A stretch of DNA of 64,000 nt from Galactobacillus timonensis (lineage in GTDB: Bacteria; Bacillota_I; Bacilli_A; Erysipelotrichales; Erysipelotrichaceae), in the NCBI RefSeq assembly GCF_900240265.1, contig NZ_LT964740.1, forward strand, positions 154,909 to 218,908, read 5' to 3'. Within the stretch, counting starts at the first letter, position 1; each line of letters begins with the position of its first letter. Position numbers and translations under genes: made by a program. Below are positions 23,821 through 32,861 of the stretch, one piece after another. The notes under the pieces are model-generated. The model was not told the DNA's origin and did no database searches. It saw only the letters and a program-made list of their open reading frames with translations.

Positions 23821-26028
23821 TTAATTCTCCTGTACTTCTCCGCCTGTATTATCTGCCGCTTCACCTAAGTCCGTTTTATCCGGAGTATAATCCGGATTGA
23901 CCCGAAGAATCACCCATTCATCATTTTCATATTCGATGCTGCACTGCCCTGAGTGAAGAACAGAGACATAGCACTTGTCAAACCATCCGCGTTCATCCCA
24001 GATTGCGACTGTATTGCGCATAATCACATAGTCAACATTCGGATAAGATGAAATTAATTCGCCTAATCGGCTGTAATCAGACACAACTTCATTCTGATCC
24101 GGATCAACAACCGGGTTAGCTCCCGTGAGACGATGCGGATACATTAAGGACATGACAAGATAATCCTTATTAAACTGGTCCTCTGATGACATGGCATCCC
24201 GAAATTTATTGGATCCGAAAACATTGACAATCCCTGGGACATATCCCCGGAGGCTCTCATCCTGCGACAGAAAATGCAGACGTGTATCCGAAGCAGGAAC
24301 CAGTTTGCTGGTGATGTAATCATACATTTCTATGGTGTGATTCGTAACTTTGTATTCCCAGTTATAATCCTCTGAATCTGTCATGAAGGTTAGCGTTTTA
24401 CTATAAGGGATCGTCAGATTAGATGCCGTCAATGTTACTGTGGCGGCCAGGGAGAGAATGGGAAGAAGGAGCCAGTTAATGTAGATTTTATTCAGCAGAG
24501 AATCAGTGTTCTTGATCAGGAAAGACAAAGTAAAGGGATTAGCTAATAGGTCAAAGGCCCGGCAATACGCCTCCTTCGTAAGGTATGTGGCAGCAAACGG
24601 TTCCACCAGTGGATTAAGAAACATTGCGCCAAGGAACATAAGAAACAGCTTATATGAACGGTTTACTTTTGAGTTGACAACCAGAAGAGCCACCATCGAA
24701 TACATTACAATATTCCGCCAAAGCTCCATGGTGCTGACATGGCTGGTGAAATTATTACACATATCGTGATAACTTCCGGCATCGAAGAAATAGGCATAAC
24801 CAAATTCCGAATTTCTGAGAGTGAAAGACCGTACAACTATAAAAGTCATAGTTATTGGAAATAAGACTTTGAAAACCATGGACAACCGTTCAATCTTTTT
24901 ATGAAATAGCCAAACGATACCACAACAAAGAGCAGTAATACCAAGCGCAGCACCCAGACAGATTGCATAGCTGGGATATTCTGATGGGCTTATGGCAATT
25001 ATCCCAAAATGAATCAGCCCAATACTGCTTGCTACAAGACCCATATAATCCTGCCAGACTGTCTTATCGGAAAATGCAAGGGTAAACAAGACAGCTGCAG
25101 CAAAGAAAACAAAAATAAACAGGCAGGATGAACTAACCATTATTCCAGCCAAATAAATGACCCCAAGCGGTATGAAAAGACGGCCATCGTGACTTCTCAG
25201 ATAGCGATACACGATCAGCATCGCCCATCCAACGCATACGGTTCGAATCGTGTTGCCAAAAAAGCCAAGGGTTGTATTGAAATAATTGGTAAAAAACGGT
25301 GCCAGCAGAAAGACCGAAAGTACGGAAAACCATTTCCGTTTTTTATATAGAACATTGATGGAACTGATAAAGATACTTCCAAGTGACATGTAGTACAGTA
25401 TCGAACCACCCCAGATATAAATGGGGATCAATGAAACCAAAGAAACATCAAAGGTTGTCTTTACCCATCGGAGAAGAACAGCCCAGAAATAGTAATATCC
25501 CTGATAATCGTGAAGGACTTCTACGAAGTCAAACGGCCCTTCTCCCTGGTAATAAAAGTATCCGCCCCACACTGGATGGTCTACGGATTCACCAACCTGA
25601 GAAAGATAATATACAGTATCAAAAAAGATATTATTTGTAGTAAGCTTTGCGGCTGCTCTTCCCAAGACAACTGCTATGGCGACCCCAGCCACAAAAGACG
25701 CAAGATGTTTCCAGGAAGGAATTACATTTGCCCGGAAGATCAAGCAAAGAATAGGCCCGGCCAGGACCAGCAGTTTCACAAGAGTTAATGCAAAAGTAGA
25801 ATCACCACGAACTGAAACAATGTAGAAAACATAAATCTCAAAAATAGCAAAGATGGTAAAAATGCCTGGAAATGTACAATCAACATTCTTTAGAGAAGGA
25901 ATGAACTTTTGATACAGGCGACCGTAAAAATAGCCCGAAGCCAGAAGGATCAGCACGAGAAGACAGCCGATAGAAACAACATCTGTATTCCAATTTTCAA
26001 AGAAATACGATAATGTAACTTCCTTCAT
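23821..26028 (-). CDS. Large polytopic membrane protein, possible GT-C-type glycan enzyme
   Basis: A 735-residue protein with about 14 membrane segments and a C-terminal soluble domain of about 200 residues (MTDSEDYNWEYKVTNHTIEM onward) that should face outside. Architecture and neighbourhood fit an integral membrane glycosyltransferase or related assembly protein, but I cannot assign a known family with confidence. It is the last gene of the minus-strand locus, 17 bases downstream of the EpsG-like polymerase, with AAGGGG as ribosome binding site. The C-terminal tail is acidic (GEAADNTGGEVQEN). Confidence 0.6.
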   Translation of the reverse strand: MKEVTLSYFFENWNTDVVSIGCLLVLILLASGYFYGRLYQKFIPSLKNVDCTFPGIFTIFAIFEIYVFYIVSVRGDSTFALTLVKLLVLAGPILCLIFRANVIPSWKHLASFVAGVAIAVVLGRAAAKLTTNNIFFDTVYYLSQVGESVDHPVWGGYFYYQGEGPFDFVEVLHDYQGYYYFWAVLLRWVKTTFDVSLVSLIPIYIWGGSILYYMSLGSIFISSINVLYKKRKWFSVLSVFLLAPFFTNYFNTTLGFFGNTIRTVCVGWAMLIVYRYLRSHDGRLFIPLGVIYLAGIMVSSSCLFIFVFFAAAVLFTLAFSDKTVWQDYMGLVASSIGLIHFGIIAISPSEYPSYAICLGAALGITALCCGIVWLFHKKIERLSMVFKVLFPITMTFIVVRSFTLRNSEFGYAYFFDAGSYHDMCNNFTSHVSTMELWRNIVMYSMVALLVVNSKVNRSYKLFLMFLGAMFLNPLVEPFAATYLTKEAYCRAFDLLANPFTLSFLIKNTDSLLNKIYINWLLLPILSLAATVTLTASNLTIPYSKTLTFMTDSEDYNWEYKVTNHTIEMYDYITSKLVPASDTRLHFLSQDESLRGYVPGIVNVFGSNKFRDAMSSEDQFNKDYLVMSLMYPHRLTGANPVVDPDQNEVVSDYSRLGELISSYPNVDYVIMRNTVAIWDERGWFDKCYVSVLHSGQCSIEYENDEWVILRVNPDYTPDKTDLGEAADNTGGEVQEN

Positions 26029-26045
26029 TCAAATCCCCTTTCTCA

Positions 26046-27215
26046 TTAATAATGGTCACTGATGATATCAGCGGCCGGATCCCATACAGAAATATATGAA
26101 TTCACCGGCGCATTTACAATTTCGTATATCTTTTTTGTGTTCCCGATACGATAGGTTGTATCAGAATACAGTAGTACGAAATTCAGAGCAATGACGCCAA
26201 GAAAACCAAGTGCTTTTTTCTTTTTATCCGGGATAAGGCAAACCAGATTTGGAATAAGAATAACCTCAATGATCTGAATGAAATCCGCAACTCTCGATAC
26301 CAGTTGAAATCCGGCAAAGCAAAAATAGAAAGGAACCGTCATCAAGAAGACTGCCGTCTGTTCTTTCAAAAAAAGGTCCTCAGGGTTACTCCATGAATAC
26401 AAAATATACACTGCAATTCCAAGGCAGACTTGAAGAAGGAGGCCAATGATCGAAAAATCCGGATTCTGAATAAAATATGAAAATGCTATATAGCGCTGGA
26501 ATGTCGGCATCGTTGCCAGATATGGAACAAGGGTCAGGTTCAGAATTCCGATTGCCGCCGAGATTACTAATATCCAGAAGTAAATCTTCTTGGCTTTTTT
26601 GGAATGTCGGTGATAAAGCTCTATAACAACCGGAACGAAGAAACCGATTCCTGCGCTTTCATGAAAAGTAAAAGCCAAAAGAATACAGAGTTCATAAGCT
26701 AGGTACTTTTTCTTTGGAATACAGAAATAGAAAGCCGCAAAAAAGATACACATAGCGAGAAATTCACGCCATGCACTGCCATAATACATCTCAAGAACAC
26801 CGCACCCGATAAGAATCACCATCGAGAACAACGGCTGCCGACTCTGACGAAGAACAGGAATCATGAGCAAAGTCATAGTCAGAATGTTCAGTGCCAGGAT
26901 GAATTCCGGATATGTACAGAATAAATGTTTCAATCCATAGACAAAAAATGTATAGCCAAGATTTCTTACAGAATAAAGGCTCCCGTATTGGAATGGATCT
27001 TTCATTACAGCAATAGCAGAATTAAAAATATTGTTGTAAATGTATTTGTAGTTAATAAAATCATTCCCGATTGTAAACCGGACGACATAAACAAGTGCAA
27101 GAACAATCGTTATGGTGAGCTGAACCTTTCTGGAACAGTGAAAACAGGAGATATACATAAAAAAGAGAAAGGCAGCTGCAACGGAATATATAACCAATGG
27201 ATAGTAACTGCTCAT
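26046..27215 (-). CDS. EpsG-family polysaccharide polymerase
   Basis: A 389-residue protein with about 10-11 membrane segments. After the second segment comes VRFTIGNDFINYKYIYNN, corresponding to the conserved G-x-D-x2-x-Y motif of EpsG proteins, Wzy-like polymerases of exopolysaccharide clusters. It would join flipped repeat units into a chain outside the membrane. The ATG overlaps the stop of the upstream GT4 gene (ATGA) and has a strong GGAGGGGG site. It is the best polymerase candidate of the AT-rich locus, while 4552-6135 serves the left locus. Confidence 0.82.
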   Translation of the reverse strand: MSSYYPLVIYSVAAAFLFFMYISCFHCSRKVQLTITIVLALVYVVRFTIGNDFINYKYIYNNIFNSAIAVMKDPFQYGSLYSVRNLGYTFFVYGLKHLFCTYPEFILALNILTMTLLMIPVLRQSRQPLFSMVILIGCGVLEMYYGSAWREFLAMCIFFAAFYFCIPKKKYLAYELCILLAFTFHESAGIGFFVPVVIELYHRHSKKAKKIYFWILVISAAIGILNLTLVPYLATMPTFQRYIAFSYFIQNPDFSIIGLLLQVCLGIAVYILYSWSNPEDLFLKEQTAVFLMTVPFYFCFAGFQLVSRVADFIQIIEVILIPNLVCLIPDKKKKALGFLGVIALNFVLLYSDTTYRIGNTKKIYEIVNAPVNSYISVWDPAADIISDHY

Positions 27216-28411
27216 CTTCCCCCTCCTTCGTTATACCGCTGCTCATATAGTGCAGCATACGATGCAAGCATCCGGGCACGCCCGTAACGTTGCCCTTTTT
27301 CTATACAGGCTTTTTTGTTCCAATGTGAGGTCCGTATTAGTGCGAGTGCTTCAGACATTGCGCCGCATTCCACAACTCCCCCTGTCTCTGAGGTCAGCAC
27401 TTCCGGGCTCCCACCGGTTCGATATGTAACAACCGGGCAGCCGCAGGCGAGGGCCTCAAGATTCACCGTAGGGAATGTATCTCCATAGGTAGGATTGATC
27501 AAAACATCGGCTGAAGAATAGATTCCTGCAAGTTCCCCGCGGCTCGATGTACGGCGGATTCCGATTGCTCCGTGTGCCTCCAATTCTTTTTTTTGCCAGG
27601 AATTGACGCCAACCACGACAAGCCTTTCATCATTTTTCAGCAGGGAGCTAAGCAGCAGCAGGTCTGCATACCCTTTCTCCGCAGGCCATCCGGAAGATAC
27701 AGCCAATATGATTTTACTGTTCTCAAGCTGATAATGTCTTCGAAAATCAGAACTGCTGGGGCGGAAAATCGAAAGATCGATCCCAGTCGGAATAACAGTG
27801 CAGTGCATTGACTTCAGAAAAGATTGAGCTACCTGTTCTTCAAGCCATTTGGAAGGAACAACCAGGCTTGTCTGATCAGCGATCGAAGTGAACAAAGCCT
27901 TTTTTCGTTCGAAGTTCAGTGAAGTATTCCTTCCATTCCATGTATATGGATACGTATTAAGAAGGGGGCACTTTGTACACTGTGTTTTCCATTGTGTGCA
28001 TCCTGCGCTCTCATAATGAGCACAATGACCTGTAAATGTCCAGCAATCATGAAGCGTCCATACAATCGGGACCCCGCTTTCCTTCAAATACGAAAAAAGG
28101 ACAGGCGCATCAAGATAATAACCATGCAGGTTATGCAAATGAATTATATCTGGACGAAACACCTTCAGATCTTCAACAAGTTTCCTTGTGTCACCAGCAT
28201 TTGTCCATGCATGTTTGTCAAATAAATAAGTCTGTATTGCCTGATCAGCGTTTGCGAAAAAATTCGTAAATTTTACAGCAGTTGCATCCGTATTATTCGT
28301 CTTACGCCCAAAATAAATTCTTCCCTGAACTCCAGGGATCTTTGAAAGATCATAGACAATGCGTCCAACGCTTCCATATCCTACAACTGTGTTGATAAAA
28401 GCTATTTTCAC
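27212..28411 (-). CDS. GT4 family glycosyltransferase
   Basis: A 399-residue GT-B glycosyltransferase. It starts KIAFINTVVGYGSVGRIVYD, has HLHNLHGYYLDAPVLFSYL and a Cys-rich insertion with TLHDCWTFTGHC and KTQCTKCPLL, the pattern of WcaC/colanic-acid-type GT4 enzymes. The donor site is EALACGCPVVTYRTGGSPE. The start codon is GTG with AAGGG about 9 bases upstream. It is directly coupled to the EpsG gene. The sugar is unknown. Confidence 0.9.
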   Translation of the reverse strand: MKIAFINTVVGYGSVGRIVYDLSKIPGVQGRIYFGRKTNNTDATAVKFTNFFANADQAIQTYLFDKHAWTNAGDTRKLVEDLKVFRPDIIHLHNLHGYYLDAPVLFSYLKESGVPIVWTLHDCWTFTGHCAHYESAGCTQWKTQCTKCPLLNTYPYTWNGRNTSLNFERKKALFTSIADQTSLVVPSKWLEEQVAQSFLKSMHCTVIPTGIDLSIFRPSSSDFRRHYQLENSKIILAVSSGWPAEKGYADLLLLSSLLKNDERLVVVGVNSWQKKELEAHGAIGIRRTSSRGELAGIYSSADVLINPTYGDTFPTVNLEALACGCPVVTYRTGGSPEVLTSETGGVVECGAMSEALALIRTSHWNKKACIEKGQRYGRARMLASYAALYEQRYNEGGGR

Positions 28412-28591
28412 AACAGATTACCCTTCTTCACTTCTCCTAAAGCCTCAAAGAGGCTATAGGTTTCTTACTTAGATGAATGATATCATAAGCCGTATCCACG
28501 ATAGGACATGCAGAAAAAAGTCAGATCTACAACAAGTTAAGAATAAGTTTCCCTGCATAGATAAAAAAAGGAGGTGTAATGTATTCTTTCA
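28412..28591 (-). other. Gap between GtrA-like and GT4 genes with a short hairpin
   Basis: 180 bases without a gene. A stem AGCCTC/GAGGCT with a 3-base loop lies at about 28441-28455, just upstream of the GT4 start on the minus strand, and could act as a weak attenuator. Confidence 0.3.
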
Positions 28592-29035
28592 TCACCTTAC
28601 TTCCGTCCCAGAAGAAGCATCTTTTTTTTCATTTCCCTTCGTACCGAATTTTCCAACAATAAAGGTCATAAAAAGAAAATTAACAGGAACATAGATAGGA
28701 ACAGAAACCAACTTCGCATAGCGCTCAGGAACATCAAAGCCACGGCTAAGCAATTCAACAATCAAAAATGATATGATCCATCCCGGAACATAACTCACGG
28801 GGAATGTAACGAAACTCTTCCAAGAGTATTTTTGATGATATGTAAATTTAATATTCATCAAGTATGAAGGAATAAAAGCCAGCACATCCGCAAAAACACT
28901 TGCCATTCCGACCTCGATACCTAATGCAAGCATCCCTTTATTGATAAGTAAGGCAATCAGTGTATTAATTACACCAATTACGGCAAAAGTAATGAACTGC
29001 CGGTTAAGGAATTTCTCTTTAATTTTTTTCCACAT
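28592..29035 (-). CDS. GtrA-family membrane protein
   Basis: A protein of 147 residues with four membrane segments and the GtrA pattern: FITFAVIGVINTLIALLINK at the start, then SYLMNIKFTYHQKYSWKSF and a final helix with FLFMTFIVGKFG. GtrA proteins are thought to flip undecaprenyl-phosphate-linked single sugars. A GtrB-like enzyme and a Glucos_trans_II-like transferase are encoded a few genes upstream, completing the set. The frame extends to a TTG at 29089 without a ribosome binding site. The ATG at 29035 begins right before the conserved first helix and is preferred. TTGATA and TATAGT with an 18-base gap just upstream may be its promoter. Confidence 0.82.
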   Translation of the reverse strand: MWKKIKEKFLNRQFITFAVIGVINTLIALLINKGMLALGIEVGMASVFADVLAFIPSYLMNIKFTYHQKYSWKSFVTFPVSYVPGWIISFLIVELLSRGFDVPERYAKLVSVPIYVPVNFLFMTFIVGKFGTKGNEKKDASSGTEVR

Positions 29036-29102
29036 ATGCAAAATTGTATCTAAAGACAGACTATAAGTAAACGAGCCTATCTTTATCAAAGATCGTAATA
29101 CA

Positions 29103-30662
29103 TCATCTTCTTACCCGCAGCCGCTTGTACAGTTCTGTCAACCTCTTCATTTCGTCAGAGCTCCGGTATACTGTCCCAAAAATAACAATAGACATTGCTG
29201 AGCAAACAAGCAACCGAATCAGCAGATCTGTAATGCTTTTCTGTGGAATAAATCTTTCACAGATAAACCTGCAACTTAAAAGCAGAACAACATTCACTGT
29301 CGAATAAGCGGACAATCGTTTCAAATACAAGGAAAGGGAGTGTTTGAAGTAATTTCGGAATAATATTATCGTTTCCCAGGGAAGCTCAATACATGACAGA
29401 CAAATAATGGACGAAATTACGGCCCCAATCACACCGATTCTCGGGATCAGGACGAGATCGAGAATAAAATCAAGTGCGATGGAAACATACGGCTTCCATC
29501 GATCGTCATACCACATGCCATTAGCATTTTTGAATGTAACAACTGTCTTACGGATCTGAGATAGATAAAAATACACACAAAGTAGAATGACCATATCCAT
29601 TCCGAGCATCTGATCTCCCATCCAGACTCTAATAAAATTCTGATAAAGGCAAAGCATGCATGCTGTGGCCCAGCCAGTCAGAATCATGCTAAGCCAAAAC
29701 AAGAAAAAAAAGCGATCATAATTCCCTTCTCTGCTTTCAACCGCTACCGCATTTCCAATGCCTGATTGCACGCCATTGTACAATGCGCTCAGCAGCATTG
29801 TGACTGCAACAAGAACATAATAATAATTCCCATAAACAGCAACAGCATTCAATCCAAGAAAGGAGGATATCATGACCGTATCAATGCTATTAAAAAACTT
29901 CTCGTCCAATTGATGACCGATCATGGCCCCGATCCTTTTCTTCGCATCAATGCGTTCTTGTTGATTCAATGATCCTTTGGGATGATAAGAAGAGTAATAA
30001 CGACGCTTATAATAGAACCGAAGGAAGCCGATTACAGCTGCCTGAATGACTAGAGCAATAATATAATAAAGATAGCTTTTATAGACGAGCAAAGAAATAA
30101 TTTGCAGACTATATCCGACCAGATTCGCGATTCCGTTGATTGCCGTATTATAATCGCTACGCTCACTCGCTTCGAATAAAGCCGTTGTATCCGGGAAAAA
30201 GAAATACTGAAGTGCATCTGAAAGAATATACAAACTAAACAATAAATAAATATTTGCGTCTACGGGAATATTCCCTGTCACAAAGAAAGGGAATAATGGG
30301 ATCAGGCATAGACTGACCACAATAATAAATATTCCAATCCAGAAATAGATCTTGCGAAGTTCATGAAGATACGCTTCAACTTTCTCTTTCTCATCATATG
30401 CATAAGGGCGATAGAGAAAATACGTCATGACCGTTCCAATACCGAGTTCTGAAAAATTAATCATGCTAATGATTGACAGGAAAAGGTTATTGAGGCCAAG
30501 GTATTCGTATCCGATCGTTCGAGCCATTAAGGTACGCAGAAAAAAAGGTACAAGAGTCGTCTCAATCATATAAATAGAGCCGAGCACAGCATTTCTAACC
30601 GAATTGACGGCTCTCTTGTTCTTTAATTCTTCATAGTTGGATGGCTTCTGCTCACTACTCAT
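29103..30662 (-). CDS. Polysaccharide flippase (Wzx-like, MATE/PST superfamily)
   Basis: A protein of about 519 residues with 12-14 membrane segments. It opens NSVRNAVLGSIYMIETTLVP and has TLMARTIGYEYLGLNNLFLS, the usual N-terminal signature of Gram-positive Wzx-type transporters, which flip lipid-linked repeat units outward. The ATG at 30662 lies inside the end of the upstream GT4 gene, with the overlap ATGAGTAG, indicating coupling. The in-frame extension to 30731 only shadows that gene. It is one of three flippases in the window. Confidence 0.9.
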   Translation of the reverse strand: MSSEQKPSNYEELKNKRAVNSVRNAVLGSIYMIETTLVPFFLRTLMARTIGYEYLGLNNLFLSIISMINFSELGIGTVMTYFLYRPYAYDEKEKVEAYLHELRKIYFWIGIFIIVVSLCLIPLFPFFVTGNIPVDANIYLLFSLYILSDALQYFFFPDTTALFEASERSDYNTAINGIANLVGYSLQIISLLVYKSYLYYIIALVIQAAVIGFLRFYYKRRYYSSYHPKGSLNQQERIDAKKRIGAMIGHQLDEKFFNSIDTVMISSFLGLNAVAVYGNYYYVLVAVTMLLSALYNGVQSGIGNAVAVESREGNYDRFFFLFWLSMILTGWATACMLCLYQNFIRVWMGDQMLGMDMVILLCVYFYLSQIRKTVVTFKNANGMWYDDRWKPYVSIALDFILDLVLIPRIGVIGAVISSIICLSCIELPWETIILFRNYFKHSLSLYLKRLSAYSTVNVVLLLSCRFICERFIPQKSITDLLIRLLVCSAMSIVIFGTVYRSSDEMKRLTELYKRLRVRR

Positions 30663-31896
30663 GATTTGCAAATTCCGATTTTGAGATAAAAACATTCTTC
30701 TGAAGGTCCTCAATTGCCTTCTGCTGAACACTACTGTCCCAGAGATGTGGAAGAGAATAGGAAAAAGACGTTTCGACTATGTGCTGGTATTCGTCAGGGT
30801 CGGCCAAGATTCTGTTGATCTCAGCGGCAAATGCAGAGGGAGTTCTTTCCTTGCAGATATAGCCAGCTTTTCCGTAATTTACTGCATCACGACAGCCCGG
30901 TGCATCTGAAACAAGACTTGGAGTCTTTAGCAAAGCAGCTTCAGTAACAATAATACCCCACCCTTCACGGATTGACGGGAAAAGGAGAAGCCATGCAGAC
31001 TTCATCAGCCGGTATTTTTGGCCTTCATCCACAAATCCCCAGATAACGATATCTGCTGTCTCCTGTGATTCTGCGATGAGGAATGAACCGCACCGGCTAA
31101 TAAAAGCCTCTTGAGTTGACGAATTGACGAAATAAATTTTCAACTGATACTGCTGTAAAACAGGTACTAATGATTCACAGATATATTCAATATTCTCTTT
31201 CCCGACAATCCAAAGTTTGGCGTCATCATGTTGTTTATTGACATCCGCAAACGCCTGAATAGCAATGTCAATTCCTTTGTAAGACGCATAACGTCCAACA
31301 TAAATCAATGTGGGGCTCTTCTGCTTAGGAATCGCTTCTTCCATGAATTGCTTGATTTCCGTATGGATTCCATTCGGAATAATAAATATTTGATGTGGAT
31401 CAAACCCAAGAGAAACAAGGTCCTGCTTTGTGGATTCAGAGACAGTTATTGCCTTCCCCTTTCGATAAATTCGAAGCGACCAAGACTCAAGAGCATGTCC
31501 AATGACATTTAATGGGAATTTAGCACTGATATACCAGATTTCACGAGTCAGTTGATGAATAAACAAAATTCTTTTCTCTTTTGGTATATAGAAAGGGGTA
31601 AAGAAATGATGTGTATTACACTCATCAATCACATAATCAATATCACCTTTGTTCTTAAGATAGTAATATGCAGCATAAAAAATCACTGATCCGATGTTGC
31701 CGTGCCGAATATAGGAAACGCCGTCAATATTTTCTACTTTTTTTGCCCCGGGAAACATTGGCGAAAGATGAATAACCCGATAAATCTGCGGGTCAAGACG
31801 AGATAGCATCGCATGTGAAAGTACTTCTGCGCCGCCGCTCTTAGGAGCTTTGATATCTCGCCACGACAATGCTAGAATAACTGTTTTTTTATCCAT
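30655..31896 (-). CDS. GT4 family glycosyltransferase
   Basis: A GT-B enzyme of about 413 residues starting MDKKTVILALSWRDIKAPKS, with GGAEVLSHAMLSRL as the N-terminal Gly loop, YVGRYASYKGIDIAIQAF in the hinge and REGWGIIVTEAALLKTPSLV as the donor-binding E-x7-E-like region. The frame extends to 31932, but the ATG at 31896 fits the family start and overlaps the GT2 stop by eight bases. It probably adds one sugar of the repeat unit. Confidence 0.9.
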   Translation of the reverse strand: MDKKTVILALSWRDIKAPKSGGAEVLSHAMLSRLDPQIYRVIHLSPMFPGAKKVENIDGVSYIRHGNIGSVIFYAAYYYLKNKGDIDYVIDECNTHHFFTPFYIPKEKRILFIHQLTREIWYISAKFPLNVIGHALESWSLRIYRKGKAITVSESTKQDLVSLGFDPHQIFIIPNGIHTEIKQFMEEAIPKQKSPTLIYVGRYASYKGIDIAIQAFADVNKQHDDAKLWIVGKENIEYICESLVPVLQQYQLKIYFVNSSTQEAFISRCGSFLIAESQETADIVIWGFVDEGQKYRLMKSAWLLLFPSIREGWGIIVTEAALLKTPSLVSDAPGCRDAVNYGKAGYICKERTPSAFAAEINRILADPDEYQHIVETSFSYSLPHLWDSSVQQKAIEDLQKNVFISKSEFANHE

Positions 31897-32854
31897 GCTT
31901 CTGTACCTTTTCTTTCTGCAGATTGCTCTCACGGCAGATATAAATCGGCCGATTCTTCACCTCGAGATATACCCGTGCAATATATTCTCCGATAATGCCG
32001 AGAGTCGTAATAATAACTCCCGAAAAAAACAGAAGAAGAAGAATCAAAGTGATTGAATCCGTCCACTTTCGAAGTCCATTCGTCGTCTGATAGAGAACAC
32101 GGAAAAAATATACCAGTGATGCGATCACAACAAATACGCCGAGCCAAATAATGCCCCGTAACGGCTCTACATTAAAAGCGATAATTCCACTTTTAGCATA
32201 GCCCCAAAGACCCTTGAAACTCCATTTTGTTTTTCCCACGGACCGTTCGACATTTTCATAATCGATCCATTTTGTCCGGAATCCAACCCAGGCATATATA
32301 CCTTTAATGAAACGCTCATGCTCATGAAGAGACACAATAGCATCCACAACGTCACGCTTCATTAAGCGATAATCAGTCATACCGGGAACGAAATCCATTT
32401 TTGTAATATAGTGAATTACATAATAAAAGAGACTGGAAAACATACTCCGCACAGGTGCTTCCCCACATCGTGAAACTCTTCGAGCACCTGCACAGTCATA
32501 TTCTCCGGATTCCAAACACTTTACCATCTTTGGCAGAAGACCAGGAGGATGCTGTAAATCGACATCCATTACTGCAATATAATCTGCAGTACTGTTTTCT
32601 AGACCAGCATAAATAGCAGCTTCTTTACCAAAATTGCGTGCAAAGGAAATATATGCAATCTGATTACTACCACGGGTTTCAGAAAGTGACTTTATTTTTT
32701 CCAAAGTATGATCAGAGCTTCCATCATCAACAAAAAGAATCCTCCAAGCGTAATTTGGAAGTTGCTTCGTAAAGACATCTGACACTGCTTGATAAAACAA
32801 ATCGATACATTCTTCTTCATTAAAGCATGGAACAATAAGGTCAATTGCTTTCAT
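31889..32854 (-). CDS. GT2 polyprenyl-phosphate sugar transferase (GtrB-like)
   Basis: A 321-residue enzyme of the DPM1/GtrB type: LIVPCFNEEECIDLFYQA, FVDDGSSDHTLEKI, SFARNFGKEAAIYAGLE and VMDVDLQHPPGLLPK, followed by two C-terminal membrane helices. It would make undecaprenyl-phosphate-hexose at the inner face. It clearly resembles the protein at 2606-3529 (FGKEA signature, same length) and is probably an older paralogue. Placed directly downstream of a Glucos_trans_II-like gene and near a GtrA-like gene, it is the donor-making part of a three-protein decoration module. Confidence 0.92.
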   Translation of the reverse strand: MKAIDLIVPCFNEEECIDLFYQAVSDVFTKQLPNYAWRILFVDDGSSDHTLEKIKSLSETRGSNQIAYISFARNFGKEAAIYAGLENSTADYIAVMDVDLQHPPGLLPKMVKCLESGEYDCAGARRVSRCGEAPVRSMFSSLFYYVIHYITKMDFVPGMTDYRLMKRDVVDAIVSLHEHERFIKGIYAWVGFRTKWIDYENVERSVGKTKWSFKGLWGYAKSGIIAFNVEPLRGIIWLGVFVVIASLVYFFRVLYQTTNGLRKWTDSITLILLLLFFSGVIITTLGIIGEYIARVYLEVKNRPIYICRESNLQKEKVQKHG

Positions 32855-32861
32855 CTCGAGC